Assembly (NCBI GenBank): GCA_030536675.1 | Contig: JAUNPM010000006.1 | Span: forward strand, 1 to 9,487 | Source: Clostridia bacterium | GTDB lineage: Bacteria > Bacillota > Clostridia > Lachnospirales > CAG-274 | DNA: 9,487 bases | Direction of reading: 5' to 3' | Shown: in pieces, positions 1 through 5,880 of the stretch | Numbering within the stretch: position 1 is the stretch's first letter | Layout: every line of letters starts with the position of its first letter | Made by a program: the position numbers and the translations under genes | The notes under the pieces: model-generated | Databases searched by the model: none | What the model saw: the letters and a program-made list of their open reading frames with translations, nothing else | What the model was told of the DNA's origin: nothing

Positions 1-15
1 GAGGATGCTGATATT

Positions 16-468
16 ATGAAAAAGATATTATTAACGCTTTTTGCCGTTTTTACTTTAGCATTTGTAATGTTGGCAATACCTGCGTCTGCCCATGCCGCAG
101 AAGTAAATAACTTTAAAATAACAAGCGGCATAAATACAGAAAAAACTTCTGAAATTACCTTTGATTCAAGCAGAGTTGTTTCGGGAACCGCAGAACCCGG
201 GGCTGTAATTACAATTACTATATATGAGCCTACTACGGTTGCAGGAACAACTACTTATAAATATATAAGATCATACAGCATCACTGTTGGCTCAAGCGGT
301 ATTTTCAGTCAGAGTATAAGCCTTAAGGAAGGCAAAAATTATGTTGTGGCGGCAGCACGTAAGGACAGCAAGTATTCAGAGGTAAGAACAACAATAACGA
401 GAAAAAATGCTGTGCTTAAAGCTACTCTTTCACAGAGTATTGCAGTGCCGGGCAGCAGCAATTGGTAA
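16..468 (+). CDS. Small secreted Ig-like (beta-sandwich) protein, function unknown
   Basis: The 150-residue product starts with a clear Sec signal peptide: Lys2-Lys3, a hydrophobic core to about residue 22, and a likely signal peptidase I site A-H-A at 25-27. The mature part, about 123 residues, reads like one bacterial Ig-like or Big-type domain: an SGTAEPGA-type turn near residues 56-63, alternating beta-strand hydrophobics, and the strand pattern of adhesin or wall-associated modules. I see no cysteine, catalytic motif, LPXTG anchor or C-terminal membrane segment, so it is probably released or loosely wall-bound. A GAGG at bases 1-4 lies 11 bases before the ATG and could be its ribosome site, although the window edge cuts off what precedes it. 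The gene stops 55 bases before walH on the same strand with no strong terminator between, so cotranscription is likely but not shown. The fold is inferred from residue pattern only. Confidence 0.8.
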   Translation: MKKILLTLFAVFTLAFVMLAIPASAHAAEVNNFKITSGINTEKTSEITFDSSRVVSGTAEPGAVITITIYEPTTVAGTTTYKYIRSYSITVGSSGIFSQSISLKEGKNYVVAAARKDSKYSEVRTTITRKNAVLKATLSQSIAVPGSSNW

Positions 469-523
469 ATGCGGTTTTGGGGAATAGAGAATGTTCCCGA
501 ATTTAATAGAGGATGTTAAATAT

Positions 524-1858
524 ATGAAAAACTTCGGAAGGAATTTTATAATTGCTTTTTTGATGGTTTTGGCTATTTATCAGACAGGTGAGTTATGGTT
601 TGGGGATTTTTCAAACCATAACTTTTTTTCTTTGTTTAACGGCAATGAAAATTCATATTCCAAAAACATTGCATATACATTAAACAGACTTGTTATAAAT
701 TTGGGAGATAACAAGGTGGTATGCAGAGGAAGCAATATATATGAAAGTGAATATAAGGAAGAATTTGACAGAGCAATATCGACGGCTCTCACTAAAGGTA
801 CTTTAACGGAAAACACAGGAAGTGTGGACTGGGTAAGTGTTCTTGAAAATAGGGCTGTTATATATGAATACAGCTGCAGCTTTAAGGGCAGTGATCTAAA
901 CGGTATTTTTAATGTGCAAAGTGATATTAGCAGTAGAATTGAAAGCTATGACACAATTATAATATCGCCCAGAGCCGACAACTCGTTTATGAGAGTTATA
1001 TTTTATGATTCGGAGAAGGATATAAGCTCTTATGCGGAGATTAAAAGCAACAGCATAATAGGAAAATGTTATGAGGCAACTTCCGCTTTTGCGGGTCCTG
1101 AGGATGACATATATTATATTTCAAGTGTGGAAAACGGGTTTGATATATTTTCAGAGAATATCTTTTTGCCTCAATGTGAAACGGAATTTTATACGTATAA
1201 TGCCATTGAACCTCATTACATTTCAGGTGATGTTTCAATGATGGAAAAAAATGCAAATATATTTTTTGACAATATGTCTGCAATGGATTATCAAAGAAGC
1301 GACGGTAATTATACCTTCAGAAATGAAACTACGGTTGTTAGGTGCTATGATAATTCTGTAATGGAATATTTTAATTATGATGCAAAAAGTGATAATGACA
1401 ACAGCTTTTACGGCAATTACGGTGCTGCAATAAATTTAATTAAGCAGGATAAATTTGTTACAAATGAAATATATTTGGAGAGTTATGAATATAAGGACGG
1501 GCAGTATACGTTCAGATTTAATTTTAAAATAAACAATCTTCCTCTTTTACCCGGAAATGAAATAAAGGAAAATACGGGATTATCTTCCTTTATAGAAGTA
1601 ATAACTTCAAAGGGCAGTGTTGATAAATACAGAAAGTATGGCTGCAGGTATACAATATCTGATAAAATTACTTTAAATTCAAAGGTGGATTTTATAAGCG
1701 CAATAGATAAAATATATGCAGAGCTTTACGGAAATGAAAGTGAAACAAAGCCTGTTGATGACATTACCCTAGGTTATATTGCAGACAGCAGGAGCTTTGG
1801 ACTGAGCTGGCTTGTAAATATTGACGGGAATGAATATGTTGTTGAGGCTGAAGGGTAG
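524..1858 (+). CDS. walH: WalH/YycH-like regulator of the WalKR two-component system
   Basis: The 444-residue protein has a short cytoplasmic N-terminus, one membrane segment (about residues 7-22, followed by ELWF) and a long extracytoplasmic part with no catalytic motif. That architecture, the length (B. subtilis YycH is about 455) and the YycI-like gene directly behind it identify it as YycH. In Bacillus and Staphylococcus, WalH and WalI contact the sensor kinase WalK in the membrane and tune its activity, negatively in one and positively in the other, so the sign here cannot be inferred. I chose ATG 524 rather than the in-frame ATG 491. An AGAGGA at 508-513 is well placed for 524, the resulting N-terminus M-K-N-F-G-R suits a membrane anchor, and ATG 491 has a poor ribosome site and sits in a small inverted repeat (480-498). 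Sequence conservation in this family is low, so the identity rests partly on context. Confidence 0.8.
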   Translation: MKNFGRNFIIAFLMVLAIYQTGELWFGDFSNHNFFSLFNGNENSYSKNIAYTLNRLVINLGDNKVVCRGSNIYESEYKEEFDRAISTALTKGTLTENTGSVDWVSVLENRAVIYEYSCSFKGSDLNGIFNVQSDISSRIESYDTIIISPRADNSFMRVIFYDSEKDISSYAEIKSNSIIGKCYEATSAFAGPEDDIYYISSVENGFDIFSENIFLPQCETEFYTYNAIEPHYISGDVSMMEKNANIFFDNMSAMDYQRSDGNYTFRNETTVVRCYDNSVMEYFNYDAKSDNDNSFYGNYGAAINLIKQDKFVTNEIYLESYEYKDGQYTFRFNFKINNLPLLPGNEIKENTGLSSFIEVITSKGSVDKYRKYGCRYTISDKITLNSKVDFISAIDKIYAELYGNESETKPVDDITLGYIADSRSFGLSWLVNIDGNEYVVEAEG

Positions 1859-1866
1859 GTATTTGT

Positions 1867-2688
1867 ATGGAATGGTCAAGAGCAAAGAAATACACGGTCA
1901 TTGCACTTATTATTTTAAATTTGTTCCTTTTGTGCCTTAATGTTTACAAGGGCTTGGATACAAGACTTGGGTATGAAAGAATAAATGATTTGACTGCTTT
2001 GATCAACTTAAAAGGAATCACAATTACGGGAAGCCTGCCTAAAAATTATAAGCCGATGGCTGAAATAGCTGTTTCGGACTACAATTTTGATTTTGTTAAG
2101 CTGCAAAACATATTTATGTCCGAAGAAACAGATGTGAAAAGAACCGATGAATACAACAGTGTCGTTTTTATGTCTGAAAATTCCAGACTTTCTGTCAGAG
2201 GAAGCGGAGTGAATTTTACGACGGTGAAAAAGAACGGATTTTCAAGTGAAAGTGATATAAGGGCTTATACGGACGAGGTTATAAAAAAAATAAACAGCGA
2301 CTTTGGAAATTACAAATTTCATTCCATTGAGAAAAGCAATGATTCTTATACGATAAGGTATTATGAAAGATGTAAGGGTAAAAATGTTTTCAGCAATTTT
2401 GCGGATTTTATAATAAAGGGTGAAAATGTTGCTTTTGCTCTCAACTATGTAAAAATAGGAAATGAGATAAATGAAAGCAAAAATATTTATGCCGCCGATG
2501 AGGCTATATATTCGGTCATTGATGAAATAAAAGAGGATATGGAAAAGGGAACTATCACAAATGTGGAGCTTGGATATTATGTTATAAGCTCAAGTGCGGG
2601 AGGAGAAAAGTATGCTACGCCTTTTTATATTGTAAAGGCGGGAGGCAAGGATTACTATGTAAATGCATATACAGGAGAATGCTTTTAA
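1867..2688 (+). CDS. walI: WalI/YycI-like regulator of the WalKR two-component system
   Basis: The 273-residue protein begins M-E-W-S-R-A-K, close to the M-D-W-S start typical of YycI, followed by one membrane segment (about residues 9-27, containing LILNLFLLCL). The rest is extracytoplasmic and ends with a Y-Y-V-N-A-Y-T-G-E type strand, as seen at the C-terminus of YycI/YycH and PepSY-like folds. The length matches B. subtilis YycI (about 280). In known systems it forms a complex with WalH and WalK at the membrane and modulates signalling to WalR, which controls autolysins and wall turnover. The start lies 8 bases after the walH stop, and its ribosome site (AAGGGTAGG) overlaps the last codons of walH, so translation is probably coupled. 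No terminator with a T-run follows directly. The call is firm on the N-terminus and gene order, weaker on overall similarity. Confidence 0.82.
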   Translation: MEWSRAKKYTVIALIILNLFLLCLNVYKGLDTRLGYERINDLTALINLKGITITGSLPKNYKPMAEIAVSDYNFDFVKLQNIFMSEETDVKRTDEYNSVVFMSENSRLSVRGSGVNFTTVKKNGFSSESDIRAYTDEVIKKINSDFGNYKFHSIEKSNDSYTIRYYERCKGKNVFSNFADFIIKGENVAFALNYVKIGNEINESKNIYAADEAIYSVIDEIKEDMEKGTITNVELGYYVISSSAGGEKYATPFYIVKAGGKDYYVNAYTGECF

Positions 2689-2698
2689 ATGCCGCCAA

Positions 2699-2785
2699 AT
2701 GATAAAATTTAATTTTAGGGATAAAGAAATTATTTCCCAGCTGACATATGATTCCGTTACAGAAACGGAAGCGGTAACATTGTGA
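2699..2785 (+). CDS. Possible small ORF or gene remnant behind walI
   Basis: An ATG at 2699, 10 bases after the walI stop, opens 28 codons with a protein-like reading (begins M-I-K-F-N-F-R-D-K-E, ends T-E-A-V-T-L). After the TGA the same frame stays open for another 16 codons to a TGA near 2834, so this could be the remains of a longer gene. There is no good ribosome site before the ATG, and the codons overlap the 2752-2770 inverted repeat. I do not recognise a family. It may equally be a chance frame. Confidence 0.2.
   Translation: MIKFNFRDKEIISQLTYDSVTETEAVTL
2752..2770. repeat. Perfect 7-bp inverted repeat, hairpin without T-run
   Basis: TTCCGTT (2752-2758) and AACGGAA (2764-2770) are exact complements around a 5-base loop. 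It lies 64 bases after the walI stop. No T-tract follows on either strand, so it is not a standard intrinsic terminator; it might protect the 3' end of the walHI transcript or act as a binding site. Confidence 0.5.
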
Positions 2786-2862
2786 TTATGTAATAATATT
2801 ACAGACACGGCAATGATAACAAAGAGCTGATATGGGTAATATCAAGCAAATTATTTGTGAAA

Positions 2863-2884
2863 ATTGTCAAAAATCCTTGACAAT
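2863..2884. promoter_or_regulatory. Dyad overlapping a -35 box, candidate operator
   Basis: ATTGTCAA (2863-2870) and TTGACAAT (2877-2884) form a perfect 8-bp dyad with a 6-base centre. The right arm contains the perfect -35 hexamer TTGACA of the upstream murA promoter candidate, so a protein bound here would block that promoter. No T-run follows, which speaks against a terminator. The binding protein is unknown. Confidence 0.45.
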
Positions 2885-2905
2885 AACAAATATAGCTGAT
2901 AATAT
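2877..2905 (+). promoter_or_regulatory. Candidate sigma-A promoter P1 upstream of murA
   Basis: A perfect TTGACA (2877-2882) is followed after 17 bases by TAATAT (2900-2905), a 4-of-6 match to TATAAT. It lies about 250 bases before murA and its -35 box is inside the dyad at 2863-2884. It is weaker than P2 in the -10 box. Confidence 0.45.
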
Positions 2906-2962
2906 AAGAAGGTTGAAATGGACATAAAATTGAATTTTGTGCATTTTGACCTTATTTTTATG

Positions 2963-2991
2963 TTGAAAAATTTGTTGAATTAATATATACT
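2963..2991 (+). promoter_or_regulatory. Candidate sigma-A promoter P2 for murA-walJ-rlmH
   Basis: TTGAAA (2963-2968), a 17-base spacer and TATACT (2986-2991) make a strong housekeeping-type promoter, five of six matches in each box. Transcription would begin near 2998, leaving a leader of about 159 bases before the murA ATG. Confidence 0.65.
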
Positions 2992-3156
2992 TAAGGAAAC
3001 GCTGATTAAATCACGGGAGTTTTGTTGAAAGAATAATGAATAAGTAATGTTAATGGCGTATTTTAAGTTTTGTAAGCGGTTGTTCTGCACAATAAAAAGA
3101 CAGCAGATAAAATTAAGTTTAGTTAAATTAGTTGTACCAGAGAGGTGTGTGCTTTT

Positions 3157-4419
3157 ATGGAGCATTTATTAATTAAGGGTAAAAATCGACTTAACGGTGA
3201 TGTGTTTATAAGCGGTGCAAAAAATGCAGTGGTTGCTATTATCCCTGCCGCTATTATTGCTAACGGTGTTTGTATTATAGATAATCTTCCCTCTATTGAG
3301 GATGTAAGATGTTTGCAGGACACTCTTTCAAAGCTGGGTGCTGTGTGTGAGCTTATAGATGAAGGCACACTTATGGTGGATTCATCAAATTTAAATAATT
3401 TTAACGCCACGTTTGATTCTGTAAGAAGGATAAGAGCTTCTTACTATTTAATGGGTGCTCTCCTTGCCAGATTTAAGGAAGCCAAGGTGGCGCTTCCGGG
3501 AGGCTGTAATTTCGGTACAAGACCTATCGATTTACATTTAAAGGCTTTTAAGGCTTTGGGGGCTGAAATTGAAGAGGATTATGACAGTGGTATAATATCT
3601 CTTAAGGCTGAAAAACTTGTAGGAACCAATATATTCCTTGATACCGTGTCCGTAGGAGCAACTATTAATACAATGCTTGCGGCTACTCTTGCAGAGGGTG
3701 TTACAACTATTGAAAATGCGGCTAAAGAGCCTCATATTGTTGATACGGCAAACTTTCTTAATATGCTTGGAGCAAAAATAAAGGGTGCAGGTACGGACGT
3801 TATAAGAATAACGGGAGTTGAAAGTCTTCACGGTGCTGAATATATGATAATACCCGATCAAATTGAGGCGGGAACATATATGATAGCAGCTGCTGTGTGC
3901 GGCGGCAATGTTTCAGTAAGGAATATTATACCGAAGCATATGGACAGCCTTTCTGCAAAGCTGAAGGAAATGGGCTGTAAGGTTGTGGAGGGCGACGACT
4001 ATATTGATGTTATATCAGACGGAAAGCTTTCTTCAACAAGGGTTAAAACTATGGCTTATCCGGGCTTTCCTACGGATCTCCAGCCTCAAATGGTTGCGGG
4101 GCTTTCAAAAGCCGACGGAATAAGTATATTGACTGAAACAGTGTGGGAAAACAGATTCCAGTATATAGATCAGCTTAAAAAATTCGGTTGTGATATAAGT
4201 ATTGACGGAAGAGTTGCCATAATACACGGAGTAAGTCAGCTCCACGGCGCTGATGTTATGGCTACGGATCTGAGAGCGGGAGCGGCAATGGTTATTGCGG
4301 GGCTTGCCTCAAACGGCATTACAAAAATAGGTAATGTCAGGTTTATTGACAGAGGATATGAAAAGATAGAGTATAAGTTAAGAAATTTAGGTGCAGATAT
4401 TAAGAGGGTAAAAGAATAA
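3157..4419 (+). CDS. murA: UDP-N-acetylglucosamine 1-carboxyvinyltransferase
   Basis: MurA transfers enolpyruvate from phosphoenolpyruvate to UDP-GlcNAc in the cytoplasm, the first committed step of peptidoglycan synthesis. The 420-residue product matches the family length (E. coli 419). It keeps the S-G-A-K-N motif with Lys22 and Asn23, the active-site loop P-G-G-C at about 114-117 with catalytic Cys117 followed by the Arg of T-R-P-I-D-L-H, the F-P-T-D segment carrying the catalytic Asp, and D-L-R-A-G near the C-terminus. Because the loop residue is Cys and not Asp, the enzyme should be fosfomycin-sensitive by this criterion. ATG 3157 is chosen: the in-frame GTG 3145 overlaps the ribosome site AGAGAGG (3139-3145), and the product from 3157 begins M-E-H-L-L-I-K-G like other MurA proteins. 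It overlaps walJ by one base (TAATG). Firmicutes often have two MurA paralogues; I cannot say which one this is. Confidence 0.97.
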   Translation: MEHLLIKGKNRLNGDVFISGAKNAVVAIIPAAIIANGVCIIDNLPSIEDVRCLQDTLSKLGAVCELIDEGTLMVDSSNLNNFNATFDSVRRIRASYYLMGALLARFKEAKVALPGGCNFGTRPIDLHLKAFKALGAEIEEDYDSGIISLKAEKLVGTNIFLDTVSVGATINTMLAATLAEGVTTIENAAKEPHIVDTANFLNMLGAKIKGAGTDVIRITGVESLHGAEYMIIPDQIEAGTYMIAAAVCGGNVSVRNIIPKHMDSLSAKLKEMGCKVVEGDDYIDVISDGKLSSTRVKTMAYPGFPTDLQPQMVAGLSKADGISILTETVWENRFQYIDQLKKFGCDISIDGRVAIIHGVSQLHGADVMATDLRAGAAMVIAGLASNGITKIGNVRFIDRGYEKIEYKLRNLGADIKRVKE

Positions 4420-5219
4420 TGGAGCTTAAATTTGCAACAATAGCAAGCAGTTCGTCGGGTAATTGCGTTTATGTGGGTACGGAATATACAAATATACTGA
4501 TCGACGCAGGCTTAAGCGGAAAGAAAATAGAGGACGGATTACGGGAACTGGAGCTTACGGGACAGGATATTGATGCTGTATTTGTTACTCACGAGCATAT
4601 AGATCACGTAGATGGAGTAGGTGTTTTATCCAGAAGATTTCATATTCCTATATATGCAACGGAAGGCACCTGGGCAAATATGCCCTCAAAGGTAAAGGCG
4701 GAAACAATAAGGGACGATTTTAAAAGAAATGTGTATGCCGATGAAAATATGGTGTTTAACGATCTTTGCATAAAGCCCTTTGCAATACCTCACGATGCTG
4801 CCGAGCCTGTAGGCTACAGTATAATGACTGATAAGGAAAAAATAACAATAGCTACTGATATAGGGCATATTTCGGACACCATAAGAGAGAATGTTAAAGG
4901 CTCTTCTCTGCTTCTTCTTGAAAGCAATCACGATATTGATATGCTTAAAAACGGTACATATGCTTATAACTTAAAACAGAGGATATTAAGTGATTACGGA
5001 CACTTGAGCAATGACAATGCAGGGAAATTTTTAAGTGATTTTGCAGACAGTAAGCTGAAGTATGTCTTTTTGGGACATTTAAGTAAAGAAAACAATACGC
5101 CCAGAGTTGCCTTTGACACAGTAAGTGATATTGTAAAGGACGGGGGCATTGAGCTTGGAGGCGATTTTCAAATGTGGGTCGCCGCACCTTATGGCGTAAA
5201 AAGAAGGATAGTGCTTTAA
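4419..5219 (+). CDS. walJ: WalJ/YycJ metallo-beta-lactamase-fold hydrolase
   Basis: The 266-residue protein is a metallo-beta-lactamase-fold enzyme of the YycJ type. It shows an early S-S-S-S-G-N-C segment (about residues 10-16), the metal motif H-E-H-I-D-H at 58-63, a further His in I-P-H-D-A, an Asp in A-T-D-I-G-H, and a late G-H-L-S segment, together enough for a two-metal site. Family members have been described as 5'-3' DNA exonucleases, and in Bacillaceae and Staphylococci the gene belongs to the walRK operon; its cellular role is still poorly defined. No signal peptide is present, so it is cytoplasmic. The start overlaps the murA stop (TAATG) with AAGAGGG just upstream, and its own stop overlaps the rlmH start the same way, so murA-walJ-rlmH should be translated from one message. 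Position next to rlmH supports YycJ over other hydrolases of this fold. Confidence 0.93.
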   Translation: MELKFATIASSSSGNCVYVGTEYTNILIDAGLSGKKIEDGLRELELTGQDIDAVFVTHEHIDHVDGVGVLSRRFHIPIYATEGTWANMPSKVKAETIRDDFKRNVYADENMVFNDLCIKPFAIPHDAAEPVGYSIMTDKEKITIATDIGHISDTIRENVKGSSLLLLESNHDIDMLKNGTYAYNLKQRILSDYGHLSNDNAGKFLSDFADSKLKYVFLGHLSKENNTPRVAFDTVSDIVKDGGIELGGDFQMWVAAPYGVKRRIVL

Positions 5220-5698
5220 TGAAAATAACTGTTGCCTGTGTAGGCAAAATTAAGGAAAAATATTTTACGGACGCTGTAAATGAATATGCAAAAAGACTGT
5301 CAAGGTATGTTACACTTAACATAGAGGAAGTGCCCGATGAAAAAGCTCCCGAAAATATGAGTGAGGCTCAAATGCTGAATGTAAAGGAAATTGAGGGGCA
5401 AAGGCTTTTAAAGAAAATATCAAAGGACAGCTATATTGTTGCTCTTGTAATAGGCGGGAAGAAAATGACAAGCGAGAGCTTGGCGGATTTTATGGCAGAC
5501 TCTATGGTAAAGGGAGTAAGTCACATAACTTTTGTGATAGGCGGTTCCCTTGGCTTAAGCAATGAGGTCATAAAAGGAGCGGATCTTAAATTGAGCTTTT
5601 CCGATATGACTTTTCCTCACCAGCTTATGAGAGTTATACTTCTTGAACAGATATACAGAGCAAACAGAATAATGAAAAATGAACCCTACCATAAATAA
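5219..5698 (+). CDS. rlmH: 23S rRNA (pseudouridine(1915)-N3)-methyltransferase RlmH
   Basis: RlmH is a small SPOUT-class (knotted) enzyme that uses S-adenosylmethionine to methylate pseudouridine 1915 in helix 69 of 23S rRNA on assembled ribosomes. The 159-residue length is standard for the family. Visible motifs are F-V-I-G-G-S-L-G-L (105-113) for the SAM-binding knot, S-F-S-D-M-T-F-P-H-Q-L (126-136), and the C-terminal Y-R-A-N-R-I...Y-H-K that completes the active site. The start ATG 5219 overlaps the walJ stop and has AAGAAGGATAG before it; an upstream in-frame ATG at 5174 lies inside walJ and would add 15 atypical residues. The last codons form the left arm of a transcription terminator, which closes the murA operon. 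In Staphylococcus the 3' end of this gene is the SCC element attachment site; nothing is inserted here. Confidence 0.97.
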   Translation: MKITVACVGKIKEKYFTDAVNEYAKRLSRYVTLNIEEVPDEKAPENMSEAQMLNVKEIEGQRLLKKISKDSYIVALVIGGKKMTSESLADFMADSMVKGVSHITFVIGGSLGLSNEVIKGADLKLSFSDMTFPHQLMRVILLEQIYRANRIMKNEPYHK

Positions 5699-5714
5699 TT
5701 GGCAGGGTTTTGTT
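5682..5714 (+). terminator. Intrinsic terminator overlapping the end of rlmH
   Basis: AACCCTACC (5682-5690) pairs with GGCAGGGTT (5701-5709): eight pairs around one A/C mismatch, with a 10-base loop that contains the rlmH stop codon. The T-rich tail TTTTGTT follows (the first two T residues are in the stem). It would end the murA-walJ-rlmH transcript. Confidence 0.75.
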
Positions 5715-5770
5715 GTCAAATGTGGGTTTTAAAGGGCTTTTATATTGAAAAGTGATATAAAAACAAAACC
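5706..5770. repeat. Nested inverted repeats in the rlmH-rimO gap
   Basis: GGTTTTGTT (5706-5714) is an exact complement of AACAAAACC (5762-5770). Inside it, TTTTATAT (5738-5745) is an exact complement of ATATAAAA (5755-5762). The outer left arm shares bases with the terminator right arm, so the two structures compete. Role unknown; the inner arms are pure A/T and could be chance. Confidence 0.4.
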
Positions 5771-5816
5771 TAATTAAAAATTAATCAAATCTTAAACAAT
5801 TATATATAAATTTAAA

Positions 5817-5846
5817 TTGTAAATATACCGCATTTAGTGGTATACT
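5817..5846 (+). promoter_or_regulatory. Extended -10 promoter for rimO-pgsA-ctpA
   Basis: TTGTAA (5817-5822), an 18-base spacer and TATACT (5841-5846), preceded by TGG (5838-5840), give a TGnTATACT extended -10. Transcription would begin near 5853, leaving a leader of about 28 bases to the rimO ATG. It follows the rlmH terminator, so rimO begins a new transcription unit. Confidence 0.7.
5824..5844. promoter_or_regulatory. Dyad within the rimO promoter, candidate operator
   Basis: TATACC (5824-5829) and GGTATA (5839-5844) are exact complements separated by 9 bases. A further inner C/G pair (5831 with 5837) is possible. The dyad fills the spacer and covers most of the -10 box, a classic repressor position. 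No specific regulator can be named. Confidence 0.4.
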
Positions 5847-5880
5847 ATAGGAAGATAAAACAGCGGATTGGAGAAATATT

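Larger units (their letters stand above)
2689..3156. other. 468-base gap between walI and murA
   Basis: No recognisable gene fills this gap. It holds a 28-codon open frame directly behind walI (2699-2785), a 7-bp hairpin repeat (2752-2770), an 8-bp dyad (2863-2884), two sigma-A type promoter candidates pointing at murA and a murA leader of roughly 155-160 bases from the nearer promoter. The leader contains only weak hairpins (for example TCTGC at 3084-3088 with GCAGA at 3103-3107), and I could not match it to a known riboswitch. It is more AT-rich than the flanking genes. Confidence 0.7.

Noticed and set aside
2863..2884. Dyad TTGTCAA-N6-TTGACAA considered as a Rex redox-repressor site.
   Set aside because: The Rex consensus is TTGTTAA-N4-TTAACAA; both the centre length and one base in each arm differ.
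2863..2884. The same dyad considered as a terminator or as a divergent promoter.
   Set aside because: No T-tract follows. On the minus strand TTGACA has no -10 box at 16-18 bases.
2918..2983. A 21-codon frame (M-D-I-K-L-N-F...) with AAGAAGG five bases upstream, in the murA leader region.
   Set aside because: Promoter P2 lies inside it, and a transcript from P1 would start too close to the ATG to include the ribosome site. Composition looks like random AT-rich DNA.
3145..3156. GTG 3145 as the start of murA.
   Set aside because: It overlaps the ribosome site AGAGAGG and adds four residues not expected in MurA; ATG 3157 is properly spaced.
5174..5218. ATG 5174 as the start of rlmH.
   Set aside because: It lies inside walJ, lacks a ribosome site and adds 15 residues beyond the standard RlmH N-terminus.
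5796..5820. ACAATT and AATTGT inverted repeat upstream of the rimO promoter.
   Set aside because: Six A/T-rich pairs with a 13-base gap in very AT-rich DNA are expected by chance.
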